In this document: positions 18,401 to 25,968 of the stretch, one piece after another
How positions within the stretch are numbered: position 1 is the first letter of the stretch
Layout: the number at the start of each line of letters is the position of its first letter
From: an uncultured Arcanobacterium sp.
Lineage (GTDB): Bacteria; Actinomycetota; Actinomycetes; Actinomycetales; Actinomycetaceae
Direction: 5' to 3'
Length of the DNA stretch: 57,920 nucleotides
Assembly: GCA_945874735.1 (NCBI GenBank)
Contig: CAMCHI010000008.1
Span: 1 to 57,920, forward strand
Made by a program: the position numbers and the translations under genes
Notes under the pieces: model-generated
What the model was told of the DNA's origin: nothing
Databases searched by the model: none
Seen by the model: only the letters and a program-made list of their open reading frames with translations

Positions 18401-19367
18401 CTCCATGTGCCCACTTCACTGGAGCTACATAGATATTGCCGTTTTGCGGGTCTACGTCTACTCCATACGGATTAATAGACACATTAGTACCTAAAGTAGC
18501 TTGTAATGCTGCTGGTACTGCTAAATTATTAAGCACAATAGGAGCTTTAGGAGTAGTATCGGGAGCAAAACGCACTAGCCAGTTAGCTACTTCAGAGTTA
18601 GCTAAAAAGTCTCCGTTTTGCATACGAGATACCGATACCGAATATCCAGCACGGAAACTACCATTATCCGTATTAGCCCACTTGCCTTTATATCCTGCGC
18701 CCGGTAGCTGCGTTCCGTCTACCGCGAAACGCTTAATACGATTCATGCCATTAGCGGTAGCTTCTTCTCGACTTTGCTCAAACTCGGAATCGATAACCCA
18801 GCCGTTGCCCGCTTCATCGAAAGCAATTTTACGTGGGCCATGTCGCATTGGATTACTATCAAAAATACCAGTACGAATGATTTGCGGATCACCCCAGTCG
18901 CTACCCCGCCCAGAAGTATTCTCATTAGTAGTAGGGGTAGTGTATACGCCATCTTTAGTGTAATCAGTTTGTAGAGTGTCCAGCTTAGGATAGATACGCA
19001 AGTGCGGTTCACCAGCTTGAGCCGAACTTACAAAACCAGCACCAGCCATGAAGCAGGACATCATACCCCAACACACTTTACCGGAGTCAGACACCCATAA
19101 ATCTCCACTAACTGGGTTAATACCAATCCCATACGCGAAACTATCGTCGTCACCACTTGGATCAAAATCCAGGTTTCCTACTAAGCCCCATTCATAAGAG
19201 CCCTGCGCCTTACCAACAGTATAGGCAACAGAGGTTTCATGACCGGTAGCACCATTTATAGCACTAGCAGCTACTGCGGAAGGAGTGACTATATTTACGA
19301 TAGTGCTTCCAGCAAGAGCAACTACCGCAGCAGTGCTCCACATCTTTTTCCAGAACTTACCCTGCAT
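15426..19367 (-). CDS. large sortase-anchored surface protein with beta-propeller and DUF11-like repeats
   Basis: A 1313-residue secreted protein. A signal peptide (KFWKKMWSTAAVVALAGS...) ends near AVAASA. Residues ~45-480 contain NHL-like stretches such as PRGVDFDSHGYMYVT and PRKIAFDEAGNGWVID, suggesting a beta-propeller. An Fn3-like segment follows (~490-580). Then come Ig-like repeats of the DUF11 type, each opening with a (L/V)xxxKxGV(L/Y) phrase, at about residues 585, 812, 927, 1036 and 1143 and containing VTNTG or VTNNG. The end has a sortase motif LANTG near residue 1275, a hydrophobic helix and RRRRNDS. An upstream TTG (19391) is possible, but the ATG at 19367 has a GGAAAG site. A role in adhesion or display is inferred; no sortase gene lies in this window. 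Confidence 0.88.
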   Translation of the reverse strand: MQGKFWKKMWSTAAVVALAGSTIVNIVTPSAVAASAINGATGHETSVAYTVGKAQGSYEWGLVGNLDFDPSGDDDSFAYGIGINPVSGDLWVSDSGKVCWGMMSCFMAGAGFVSSAQAGEPHLRIYPKLDTLQTDYTKDGVYTTPTTNENTSGRGSDWGDPQIIRTGIFDSNPMRHGPRKIAFDEAGNGWVIDSEFEQSREEATANGMNRIKRFAVDGTQLPGAGYKGKWANTDNGSFRAGYSVSVSRMQNGDFLANSEVANWLVRFAPDTTPKAPIVLNNLAVPAALQATLGTNVSINPYGVDVDPQNGNIYVAPVKWAHGGTWTTANERYGGVFVLNPEGTELINFFGTDRLRGNATIFGPFTNSEPNSANYGNIFVNTQDGLLQEFTPEGVFVREYANGSAAANNAQQGVDKLTANPTRVAVPGFTRPRGVDFDSHGYMYVTAQEGTANSGVRILGHTPRPITKLNTSSICVDNQNDAQGASANVHGPIVLSWEHLQTASHSVAPTLDYTIEMSLDAGATWSLVPTAKSTNKYEIIARPTGEDFAQAFAAGTVAFRVAAWNSAGNGNWLAADLMPTKECQSVLNLAKTGAYDAQAKQVQWNFAVDAAFNPFVTASVEGTDTNSVNVAAHIANTVTVTDAAAPAGVSDPEATLTAEQIQLTVEKIRINDPLTGITTPVVSYNGNAETELAENAQQITGRVGASRIDVSAGDDKNAQADTDEYKSGSFPAYVPNMPVTAQATSAVSREQIVAGTRILNENAVATAQSAVLKLANPEYVAGTSPVSEQYITYALGALSSNPAAAWVTPTGTPNIDVVKSGVLSANGNSAVWTITVTNNGEVPLSQITLTDQLTNQADTAVLSSPTVPVPADLVLQPGEKWSTTLTTAVSDTDRVAGGVWNKVRVVGTAPNTQTVEDQAQAALTLTGTDSLSIAKSGVLSADGTQITWTVTVTNTGNLTLTNVAVTDPLVADLQLTAGDAASLAPGATLTYTGTYQVTEADKLAGKVVNIANVSADSPKNTKVKDSSTAQVPTRYQASLQVVKRVAEVTENEIAWEVAVTNTGDVTLSEVALEDTLGDLDITWPAEVGKLAPGATLTATLITEVTADMRTAGYVVNEVIASGKVNGVTISGEDSARSEVFTSQLEVTKTGVYDATEQLVQWSFVIANTGNTTLENIEIEDLYPDLSAFQITWPEAEKTLAPGQQVVFTATAPAVQTTQEQTLENTVTVQAVSGFGVNVTKSAKASVQVPAKPVLPAKPTTPSGDKVKPIVPTSTLSHNKLANTGATILGLTLGALALVGAGVVVVLVRRRRNDS

Positions 19368-19417
19368 TTTTCTTCTTTCCAGTGAAAACAACCGAAATTA
19401 TCTGTAACGTTAAAAGG

Positions 19418-19423
19418 ATTATA
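19418..19423 (-). promoter_or_regulatory. -10 box for the surface protein gene
   Basis: A perfect TATAAT on the leftward strand, 51 bases upstream of the chosen ATG. No convincing -35 hexamer is seen 17 bases further up, where the sequence is a T-rich tract. The 380 bases between the surface gene and lysX hold only regulatory sequence, strongly AT-rich. Confidence 0.45.
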
Positions 19424-19690
19424 CGAAAAAATACTCTATAAAAACACTGGTAAAAAGATTAATTAAACCACCGTCACATTTACAGAAAAAGAAGAGAACG
19501 GAAGGAGCGGGAAGCAAATCATATCGAACTAACACTGATTCAATATTCAAGCGCAATATTCAATAAAACGGCATATTCACGTTTTGAACACTTCACTTTT
19601 CAGACTCTTATTTTCAACAAAAAAATACATTTTATACCTAGTAATTGCCAGAGGTGTGAGAAGAAAATTCTCTAAGCACATAATTAGGCA

Positions 19691-19699
19691 TGTTATGAT
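19691..19699 (+). promoter_or_regulatory. extended -10 box for lysX
   Basis: TGTTATGAT reads as a TGn extension plus TATGAT, 50 bases upstream of the lysX ATG. Extended -10 promoters can work without a good -35 box, and none is visible here. Confidence 0.45.
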
Positions 19700-19748
19700 T
19701 AAGTTAGTTACTAAATTCTTCCATTTTCAACCAAACTGAAAACTGAAT

Positions 19749-22700
19749 ATGCCAATTTTTAAAAGACTCCAATCCCCAAAAACGGTTGCTACATTTCTTA
19801 ATCTCACTGCTCTATTCATTATCCTGGATCACTTTGCAGGAAAACACGGACTGCTACGCACAATTATTGAGGGCGTAAACTACATCACCTACGTCAGCGG
19901 AAACGGATTTTTTGCTGCGCTTGTACTCATAGCCGTCGCTCACGGTATCGCGCGACGTAAAAGCATCTCTTGGTGGCTGGTAGTCATCTACTTCGGTTTA
20001 GACGTCCTTATAAACCTTCTAATTTTCGGTGTTTTCGGCATTAATGGCTACACCAACGCCGGTAAATATATTACCTTCACCGTGGAAATCCCCTACTTTG
20101 CACAAGCTCTCAGCAACTTAATCATTTCTCTTATTTTCTTAATCCTGTTACTGGTAACTCGTCGTCAATATACTGCACCAATCCGTGGTAAGAGTATCGC
20201 GCAAGCAATAATAATTTTCATTGTCGGTATGAGCACTACCCTCTTGGGAAGCATAGTTATTACTTACATAATGTCGCACTATTACGAGCACGGCAACCAC
20301 ATCACTAACTTCATTCAACAGTACCTGCTACGCGGTCGCAGTATCGAGGAAAATATTGAACTCGTCATGAACCTCGGCTTGGGCTTAAGTTTCTTGATTG
20401 CTTTCTTCTTCCTAGTACGCACCGTTGTCACTGATGAATATGTAGAACTATCCCAAGAACTAAAACTACGACGTCTACTTGCTGCCCCTGATTCACATAG
20501 TGACTCCTTAGGCTATTTCGCTACTCGCCGTGATAAGGCAGTAGTATTCAGCCCCAACGGAAAAGCTGCCGTAGCTTACCGTCGTATCGGTGGAGTCTGC
20601 TTAGCATCAGGTGACCCTATTGGCCCTCTTGCGCAATGGGATGGCGCTATCCGCGAATTCCTAAAAATTGCCTCCAAACAAGGCTTAGCTCCTGCAGTTA
20701 TCGGCGCATCTACAGCCGGCGGTAAAGCCTATTCAGCTCAGGGTCTGAAAGTACGCGCAATTGGCGACGAAGCAGTCCTTACTACTGCTCGTTTTAACTT
20801 GGATAATCCGAAACTCCGCCAAGTGCGCACTCTAGTTAATCGCCTCCAAAATAACGGTTACGAAATCCGAATCCGTCGCCACCAAAACATTTCTGAAACG
20901 GAAATGCAACGCCTCACTGGTTTAGCAGATAAATGGCGTCAAAATGGTGAGGACCGTGGATTCTCTATGGCTCTGAACCGTCTAAATGATCCTTTAGACG
21001 GTCGCTGTGTTTTCGTGGAAGCCTTAGATGCTGATGGGGAAACCCGCGGTTTGTTGTCTTTCGTTCCTTGGGGTGCTCATGGTTTATCCCTAGACGTGAT
21101 GCGACGCGATACAGAGCACGCCGAAAACGGTATTACTGAGTTCATGGTGGCTTCCCTCATGATTAATGCCGCTGACCTTGGAGTAACCGAAGTTTCTCTG
21201 AACTTCGCTGTCCTACGTGAAGTTATCGAGGCTGGCGAAGACGTGGGCGCAACCATCTTAGAACGTGTCAAGGCAGCTGTAATCAACCTGCTATCCAAGC
21301 GTTTCCAGATTGTGCAACTTTATCGTTCTAACTTGAAATACGATCCGGAATGGGTGGGACGTTATATTTGTTGGCGTGACTCGGCTGACTTAGCAAATAT
21401 TGGTATTGCTATTGGTTTAGCTGAAGGTCAGATTAGCTTACCTTTCGCCCCGCCGGTTCCCCCACAGCCGCTTTACAATCCACACGATTCAGAAATTGTG
21501 TCATTCTTGGCAGAATCAGTGACCGTTTTGCCTGACCGGAAAGTTTCACAGCAAGTAGCACACCGCATAACCAAGCGTGCAGATATGCTTAGGAGTGGCA
21601 CTCAGCCGTATCCAGCATCATTTACTCGCGACCAACAGATAGCTGAGGTTAATTCTGCTGCGCAAGGCACACCAGTTCGCTGCGCAGGCCGGGTAGTGGC
21701 TCGCCGTGACCACGGTGGAGTGATTTTCTTAGACGTTCAGGATTGGACGGGCACTGTACAGCTTCTCGCTTCCGCATCTCAAATGGGAGCAGACACTATG
21801 CAAATTCTGCGACACAACCTGTCAATTGGTGACCATCTAGGGTTTTGGGGAATGGTTGGCACTTCCAATAACGGCACATTCTCAGTGCTACTGAAGGGTG
21901 CGCAAATCACTTCTAAGGCACTACAACCAATCCCTACTGTGCGGCAAGGTCTAAGTGATGAACAAATGAAGGTGCGCCGCCGCTACCTAGACCTCATTGT
22001 GAACCCTGTTGCACGTGAACGAGTGAAGGTACGTTCTGCGGTAATTCAAGCGATTCGCCAGACTCTGCTTGACGATAGCTTCTTAGAAGTAGAAACTCCA
22101 CTACTACAAACCATTCACGGTGGCGCAAATGCACGCCCATTCCGCACTCACATTAACGCTTACAATCTGGATCTTTATCTGCGTATTGCACCAGAACTAT
22201 ACTTGAAGCGTCTGATGGTGGGTGGCGCAGACCGCGTCTTTGAAATCGGTCGTAATTTCCGCAATGAGGGTGCTGACGCTACCCATAATCCTGAGTTCAC
22301 GATGTTAGAAGCCTACCAAGCATACGGGGACTATAATTCTATGCGTGAGCTTACACAGCGGATTATCGTGAACGCGGCAAAAGCCGCCCTTGGCACCACG
22401 GTTATTCGCGGCATGGCATCTGACGGGCAGATTCATGAAGTGGATTTAGCACAGCCTTGGCGTGTCATTACCGTACATCAAGGTATTGCGGAAGCGTGTG
22501 GCCGAGATGTGAGCGTGGATACGCCTATGTCCGAGCTACTTGAGATTGCCGCAGAGCATGGTCTTGAAGTCGATCCGGGGATTAGCCGTGGTCAGCTGAT
22601 TTTAGACTTGCACGAGGAACTAGCTGAGCAACATACGATTGCCCCTACTTTCTACTGTGATTTCCCAACTGAGGTTTCTCCTTTGACACGTCAACATCGT

Positions 22701-23003
22701 GAAGATGAGCGGATTGCTGAGAAATGGGATTTGATTTGTTTCGGTGCGGAAGTGGCGACGGCTTATTCTGAGCTGGTTGATCCGGTAGTGCAGCGCGAAC
22801 GTTTGTTAGCGCAGTCTTTATTGGCAGCTAATGGTGACCCTGAAGCGATGGAAGTAGATGAAGACTTCCTATTGGCTTTAGAGTACGCTATGCCTCCCTC
22901 TGGTGGCATGGGTATGGGAGTAGACCGACTGGTGATGATGCTGACGCAAACCAATATTCGCGAAACGATTATTTTCCCTCTAGTAAAGCCACAAAAGAAT
23001 TGA
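19749..23003 (+). CDS. lysX: bifunctional lysylphosphatidylglycerol synthetase / lysyl-tRNA synthetase
   Basis: A 1084-residue fusion. Residues ~1-230 hold about six membrane helices; ~240-560 form the MprF-like (DUF2156, paired GNAT folds) domain that transfers lysine from Lys-tRNA to phosphatidylglycerol; ~620-1084 form a class II lysyl-tRNA synthetase. The latter has an OB fold (RVVARRDHGGVIFLDVQDW), RRRYLDL, motif 2 in FEIGRNFRNEGADATHNPEF and motif 3 in GGMGMGVDRLVMM. LysX of Mycobacterium protects against cationic peptides by charging the membrane. Two downstream genes on the same strand (gap of 19 bases, then an 8-base overlap) make an operon. The start has only a weak ribosome site. 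Confidence 0.95.
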   Translation: MPIFKRLQSPKTVATFLNLTALFIILDHFAGKHGLLRTIIEGVNYITYVSGNGFFAALVLIAVAHGIARRKSISWWLVVIYFGLDVLINLLIFGVFGINGYTNAGKYITFTVEIPYFAQALSNLIISLIFLILLLVTRRQYTAPIRGKSIAQAIIIFIVGMSTTLLGSIVITYIMSHYYEHGNHITNFIQQYLLRGRSIEENIELVMNLGLGLSFLIAFFFLVRTVVTDEYVELSQELKLRRLLAAPDSHSDSLGYFATRRDKAVVFSPNGKAAVAYRRIGGVCLASGDPIGPLAQWDGAIREFLKIASKQGLAPAVIGASTAGGKAYSAQGLKVRAIGDEAVLTTARFNLDNPKLRQVRTLVNRLQNNGYEIRIRRHQNISETEMQRLTGLADKWRQNGEDRGFSMALNRLNDPLDGRCVFVEALDADGETRGLLSFVPWGAHGLSLDVMRRDTEHAENGITEFMVASLMINAADLGVTEVSLNFAVLREVIEAGEDVGATILERVKAAVINLLSKRFQIVQLYRSNLKYDPEWVGRYICWRDSADLANIGIAIGLAEGQISLPFAPPVPPQPLYNPHDSEIVSFLAESVTVLPDRKVSQQVAHRITKRADMLRSGTQPYPASFTRDQQIAEVNSAAQGTPVRCAGRVVARRDHGGVIFLDVQDWTGTVQLLASASQMGADTMQILRHNLSIGDHLGFWGMVGTSNNGTFSVLLKGAQITSKALQPIPTVRQGLSDEQMKVRRRYLDLIVNPVARERVKVRSAVIQAIRQTLLDDSFLEVETPLLQTIHGGANARPFRTHINAYNLDLYLRIAPELYLKRLMVGGADRVFEIGRNFRNEGADATHNPEFTMLEAYQAYGDYNSMRELTQRIIVNAAKAALGTTVIRGMASDGQIHEVDLAQPWRVITVHQGIAEACGRDVSVDTPMSELLEIAAEHGLEVDPGISRGQLILDLHEELAEQHTIAPTFYCDFPTEVSPLTRQHREDERIAEKWDLICFGAEVATAYSELVDPVVQRERLLAQSLLAANGDPEAMEVDEDFLLALEYAMPPSGGMGMGVDRLVMMLTQTNIRETIIFPLVKPQKN

Positions 23004-23022
23004 TTTCAGTAAGGTATATGCT

Positions 23023-23778
23023 TTGTTTAAGTTTACTTTTCACCTTAGAAATTTGTTCATAATTTTAGGCGGGTTTCTCTACCTTTCCTGGCCTTTAGGG
23101 TGGTTATGGTATCCCAGTTTTTTCCAAGCACCTACCTTCTACTTGTCTGAATTGACGGCACTTTCACAACCAACCAGTTGGGTCTTTCGCACTGCGGATT
23201 TTCTTTCTGGCTTGCTTATCCTGCTAGCAGTGTCCCTAGTATTGTTAAAATTCCCCAATAGGTCACAGGCAGGTGCTTCATTAGTCAAAGTGCTTTGGGC
23301 TGGTATGGGACTTTTTGGATTGGCAACTGTGCTTGACTCGTTTTTCCCAATGAGTTGCTCTCCAACAGCTGAGGCTATTTGCAATCAGAAGTTTTTAGAC
23401 TTTTCACGGCCTATCACTGATACGGTACACGAGTTTACTTCTAGTTTTGCTCAGTTAGGGATTATTACCGTGCTGTTTACTGCCCTAGTTTTTCTGTTTT
23501 CTCAACGGTATGCGCATGCAAAATCTTCTAGATATGCGTTTCCGAAAGTCTTTCTGGCAATAAGAATTTTCACTCTTTTCGCTCTGAGCACCTCTTTACT
23601 ACTAGCGGCAGCTCCGTTTGTGTCTTTCCTACCAATGAACATTGTCCAGCCCTTAGGGGTAACTACTTGGGCACTGTGGATAGCATTGTGCAGCCGCTTT
23701 TTCTTTCCCCTGTTAAGTATTGAAAATACAGCTCTCCCAGATAATCCAGCATTGTATGGGACGGTCTTAAATGATTAA
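23023..23778 (+). CDS. DUF998-like membrane protein in the lysX operon
   Basis: A 251-residue protein with about six hydrophobic segments and little outside the membrane. Features typical of DUF998 proteins are the DSFFPMSC phrase near residue 105, a second cysteine in EAICNQK, and the DTVHEFTSS segment starting the next helices. The start codon is TTG at 23023 with AAGG eight bases upstream; no ATG or GTG is available in frame after the lysX stop. It ends inside the hydrolase gene with an 8-base overlap. Membrane lipid handling is suggested by its neighbours, but no biochemical role is known to me. Confidence 0.8.
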   Translation: MFKFTFHLRNLFIILGGFLYLSWPLGWLWYPSFFQAPTFYLSELTALSQPTSWVFRTADFLSGLLILLAVSLVLLKFPNRSQAGASLVKVLWAGMGLFGLATVLDSFFPMSCSPTAEAICNQKFLDFSRPITDTVHEFTSSFAQLGIITVLFTALVFLFSQRYAHAKSSRYAFPKVFLAIRIFTLFALSTSLLLAAAPFVSFLPMNIVQPLGVTTWALWIALCSRFFFPLLSIENTALPDNPALYGTVLND

Positions 23779-24613
23779 ACACGTGCCTTTGGTTTGTGTT
23801 GGCGGTTTGGGGGTGCACACTTGTGACTGGGAACAGTTCCGTCAAATATTTTCGCAAACCCAACCACAGCGTCCTTTCTTCGTGGTCGAACGCTTAGCTT
23901 TTGACAATGGCTCATCTGTCAGCAACCGTGCTTATTCCGATTCATGGGATACAGAGTTATCTCACTTACATAAACATATTGCTCGCATTGTCGATACGCA
24001 TGGTTCTGTACAACTGCTTGGTCACTCTATGGGAGGATTACTGGCAGAAGGTTTCACCCGTCTTTATCCGGAAATGGTTAAACATCTGATCCTATTAGAT
24101 TCAGCCTCACCTGAGCGTTTTTCCACTGTTACTTATAAGGGTGCACCTAATATTGAAAAAGACTCTTTTCTCGATACGGCTTTACGCTCAAGGGTAGTTT
24201 GCAAAACTTTCCCCGCTTTGTTTTCTGCTTTCGCTTTAGCCCGTGGTAATACACTGACACAAGCCAGCACTTTACATGATATTTACAGCAGTAAAAATAC
24301 GGTAAGTCACTTCTTCACTGAATTTCAGCAGGAGAAATTTTGGGCCGCTCGGTTAGCTGAAATTTCTGCATGCCATTCTTTGTCTGTGCCGTTTTTAATT
24401 TTGGCTGCACCTGGGAATTTCACTTCTTGGTTACCTTCTCAAAAATCATGGATAAATGCACAACGAAAACTGGCTGAAAAACTACTAAATGAAACGAATT
24501 CCCTCCATAACATTAGCAATAATCAAGCCTCAGTTTTCCACGTTATCCCCCACGCAACACATATGGTAATGCTTTCCCAACCCGCAGCATTAAACACATT
24601 CACACACCTTTAA
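23771..24613 (+). CDS. alpha/beta hydrolase in the lysX operon
   Basis: A 280-residue serine hydrolase. The nucleophile elbow is GHSMGG near residue 83, with the oxyanion region in VCVGGLGVHTCDW at the N-terminus, a possible acid in LILLDSASPE, and the catalytic His in IPHATHMVM close to the end. No signal peptide is seen. Translational overlap with the DUF998-like gene places it in the lysX operon. In other bacteria, aminoacyl-phosphatidylglycerol synthetases are paired with alpha/beta hydrolases that remove the amino acid, so a lysyl-lipid hydrolase is a reasonable guess, though not shown by the sequence. It is followed by a terminator. Confidence 0.82.
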   Translation: MIKHVPLVCVGGLGVHTCDWEQFRQIFSQTQPQRPFFVVERLAFDNGSSVSNRAYSDSWDTELSHLHKHIARIVDTHGSVQLLGHSMGGLLAEGFTRLYPEMVKHLILLDSASPERFSTVTYKGAPNIEKDSFLDTALRSRVVCKTFPALFSAFALARGNTLTQASTLHDIYSSKNTVSHFFTEFQQEKFWAARLAEISACHSLSVPFLILAAPGNFTSWLPSQKSWINAQRKLAEKLLNETNSLHNISNNQASVFHVIPHATHMVMLSQPAALNTFTHL

Positions 24614-24645
24614 GTAAAAACAGCGAAAGCACTATCTAATCTTGC

Positions 24646-24679
24646 CGTGAGAGATTGTTGTATCTCTACGTAGCTTTTT
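24646..24679 (+). terminator. terminator of the lysX operon
   Basis: AGAGAT/ATCTCT stem with a 6-base loop, extended by CGT/ACG across one bulged G, then TAGCTTTTT. It lies 33 bases after the hydrolase stop and marks the left border of the accessory stretch. Confidence 0.55.
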
Positions 24680-24734
24680 AAAGAACGTAATTATCCAGCT
24701 CCTATAAATAATTTCGCGAATTTCTAACTTAGCC

Positions 24735-25107
24735 ATGGAATGCATTATCGAAACTACACCGCAAGAACTACGTGAACTTGAAGATGAATACCCTAGACCA
24801 GGTGGTACACGTGTGGATGGGATACCAGGCTTGTTTAACCCTAAAGCGGAAGAGGATGCGATTATTCGTCACATCGAACGCATCGACACTCGCAAACGCA
24901 AGTACCATCAAGCACTCGAATACATGACCTAGTTCAACCCGGTGTGGGAAATCCTAACCGAGGATGAACGGTGGATTCTTGAGACCACGTTCTTACACGA
25001 GGAGAGTATCGGCAGTGTGTGAGCATTTTTGTGTGGAACGCTCAGCAGCGTATGAGCGTAAACGAAAGGCATTAGATCGTTTCACTGACCTACTTTACGG
25101 AAAGTAG
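24735..25107 (+). pseudogene. broken phage ArpU/sigma-like late regulator
   Basis: The first frame (24735-24932) reads a charged helical protein ending KRKYHQALEYMT and an in-frame TAG. Reading through, FNPVWEILTEDERWILETTF follows in the same frame, then a stop near 25018. Shifting frame there gives CEHFCVERSAAYERKRKALD and ends RFTDLLYGK with a stop at 25105-25107. The joined protein of ~123 residues looks like the small phage regulators (ArpU/DUF1492 type) encoded just before the HNH and terminase genes. Two lesions mean it is dead. The family call rests on pattern memory only. Confidence 0.6.
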
Positions 25108-25193
25108 AGGCAAGTCTCACCGGACAAAACGCGGACGACAACGGCTAAACACATAGTGCATACTGTAATCAGTTGAAAATTACAGATTCCATA

Positions 25194-25233
25194 GTGGAGC
25201 CCCACAACCCCAGGAGCGGTTGCGGGGCTCCAC
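25194..25233 (+). repeat. GC-rich hairpin before the HNH gene
   Basis: GTGGAGCCCC/GGGGCTCCAC forms a 10-bp perfect outer stem, with CAACC/GGTTG pairing inside across single mismatches and an AGGAG-containing loop. No T run follows, so it is not a standard intrinsic terminator. Its position between the regulator relic and the HNH gene is where phage late-region control or packaging signals often lie. Confidence 0.6.
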
Positions 25234-25266
25234 CACTATCAACACAAAGCGCAAAGGTGAATACTC

Positions 25267-25638
25267 GTGCCGAGAAAACCTGCTACGCCGTGTAGACACC
25301 TAGGGTATCCTGACATATCCGGGTCTCGTTACTGCTCAGCACATACTAAGCAGGCTGATGCTGTTTACCGTAGGTGGCAGCGTGACCCCAAGATTAACCG
25401 GCGCTACAACAGTGCTTGGCGCAAAATCCGAAATGCATACATCACTGACCACCCTTTGTGCGAGCACTGCGAAGCTGCTGGTCATGTTACTCCAGCCCAG
25501 GAAGTCCACCACGTCCTGCCCTTAGAGCATGGTGGCACCCACGATGAAACCAACTGGCAGGCGTTGTGTAAGCCATGCTACTCTCGCCAAACAGCTCGGG
25601 ATGGAGACAGGTGGAGACATTCGCTACTCGATCCCTAA
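25267..25638 (+). CDS. phage-type HNH endonuclease
   Basis: An intact 123-residue protein. Its C-terminal half has the HNH nuclease core: CEHC, then EVHHVLPLEHGGTHDETNW and CKPC, giving the two zinc-binding cysteine pairs and the catalytic His and Asn. The N-terminal half contains another cysteine/histidine set (CRHLGY...YCSAHT) and a basic stretch. Phages carry such genes next to the terminase, where the nuclease assists packaging. No terminase follows here, so it is a stranded piece of a former prophage. The start is GTG at 25267 with AAAGG about eight bases upstream. GC is visibly higher than in the next gene. Confidence 0.85.
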   Translation: MPRKPATPCRHLGYPDISGSRYCSAHTKQADAVYRRWQRDPKINRRYNSAWRKIRNAYITDHPLCEHCEAAGHVTPAQEVHHVLPLEHGGTHDETNWQALCKPCYSRQTARDGDRWRHSLLDP

Positions 25639-25668
25639 TATAAGATAAGAAAAGAATGCTAATATAAG
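25635..25668 (+). promoter_or_regulatory. direct repeat and likely promoter of the peptide cassette
   Basis: CTAATATAAG occurs twice, at 25635-25644 and 25659-25668, a spacing of 24 bases, in an AT-rich stretch just before the secreted peptide gene. Each copy contains a TAATAT/TATAAG -10-like element. It may be a promoter with a repeated operator; the exact start is not determinable by eye. Confidence 0.4.
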
Positions 25669-25704
25669 TTATGTCACACAATATTCTGCGATGAAGGAGT
25701 AATT

Positions 25705-25968
25705 ATGTGGCTAAAGAATATGTCCATACGAGCAGGTCTTGCTGGTCTAACCGCTCTTACTATGGTAATTTCTACCGGAGGAATTGCCCAAGCATATGAG
25801 GATTCAAGTCTAAATGCTGCGATGACTAAGATTTTGGGAAAGCTACGTGGCGCAAAATATGGGGACGTGACGGAACGAGCACTCACAAAACTGTTAGAAG
25901 TTGGAAAAGAACGCTTCTTCGATGTACTCGGAATTGGAGGGTGCTATGGGGTCTACATTAATTGGTAA
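25705..25968 (+). CDS. small Sec-secreted peptide of unknown function (bacteriocin candidate)
   Basis: I do not recognise this 87-residue protein. It has a clear signal peptide: KNMSIR, a hydrophobic core (AGLAGLTALTMVISTG) and GIAQA as a cleavage site near residue 30. The predicted mature part is about 57 residues. It starts YEDSSLNAAM, is rich in K/R/E with amphipathic helical character (KILGKLRGAK, ALTKLLEVGKERFF), and ends in a Gly/aromatic tail GIGGCYGVYINW with a single cysteine. An excellent AAGGAG site lies six bases before the ATG. The end overlaps the membrane protein gene by 23 bases. Size, secretion and pairing with a tiny membrane protein suggest a bacteriocin-like toxin; a signalling or surface peptide is the alternative. 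Confidence 0.72.
   Translation: MWLKNMSIRAGLAGLTALTMVISTGGIAQAYEDSSLNAAMTKILGKLRGAKYGDVTERALTKLLEVGKERFFDVLGIGGCYGVYINW
25936..25941 (+). promoter_or_regulatory. ribosome site inside the peptide gene for the membrane protein
   Basis: GGAGGG stands four bases before the ATG at 25946, within the last codons of the secreted peptide gene. The frame is open back to a start codon at 25901, but that upstream stretch lies out of frame within the peptide gene and has no such site. Confidence 0.75.

Noticed and set aside
15526-18974. Rightward reading frames opposite the surface protein gene
   Set aside because: They are shadows of the repeat-rich leftward gene, lack ribosome sites and give Ser/Thr/Ala-rich products without recognisable folds.
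24930-24932. TAG in the ArpU-like gene as possible stop-codon recoding or readthrough
   Set aside because: A second lesion, a frameshift, lies about 85 bases on, so simple gene decay explains both.
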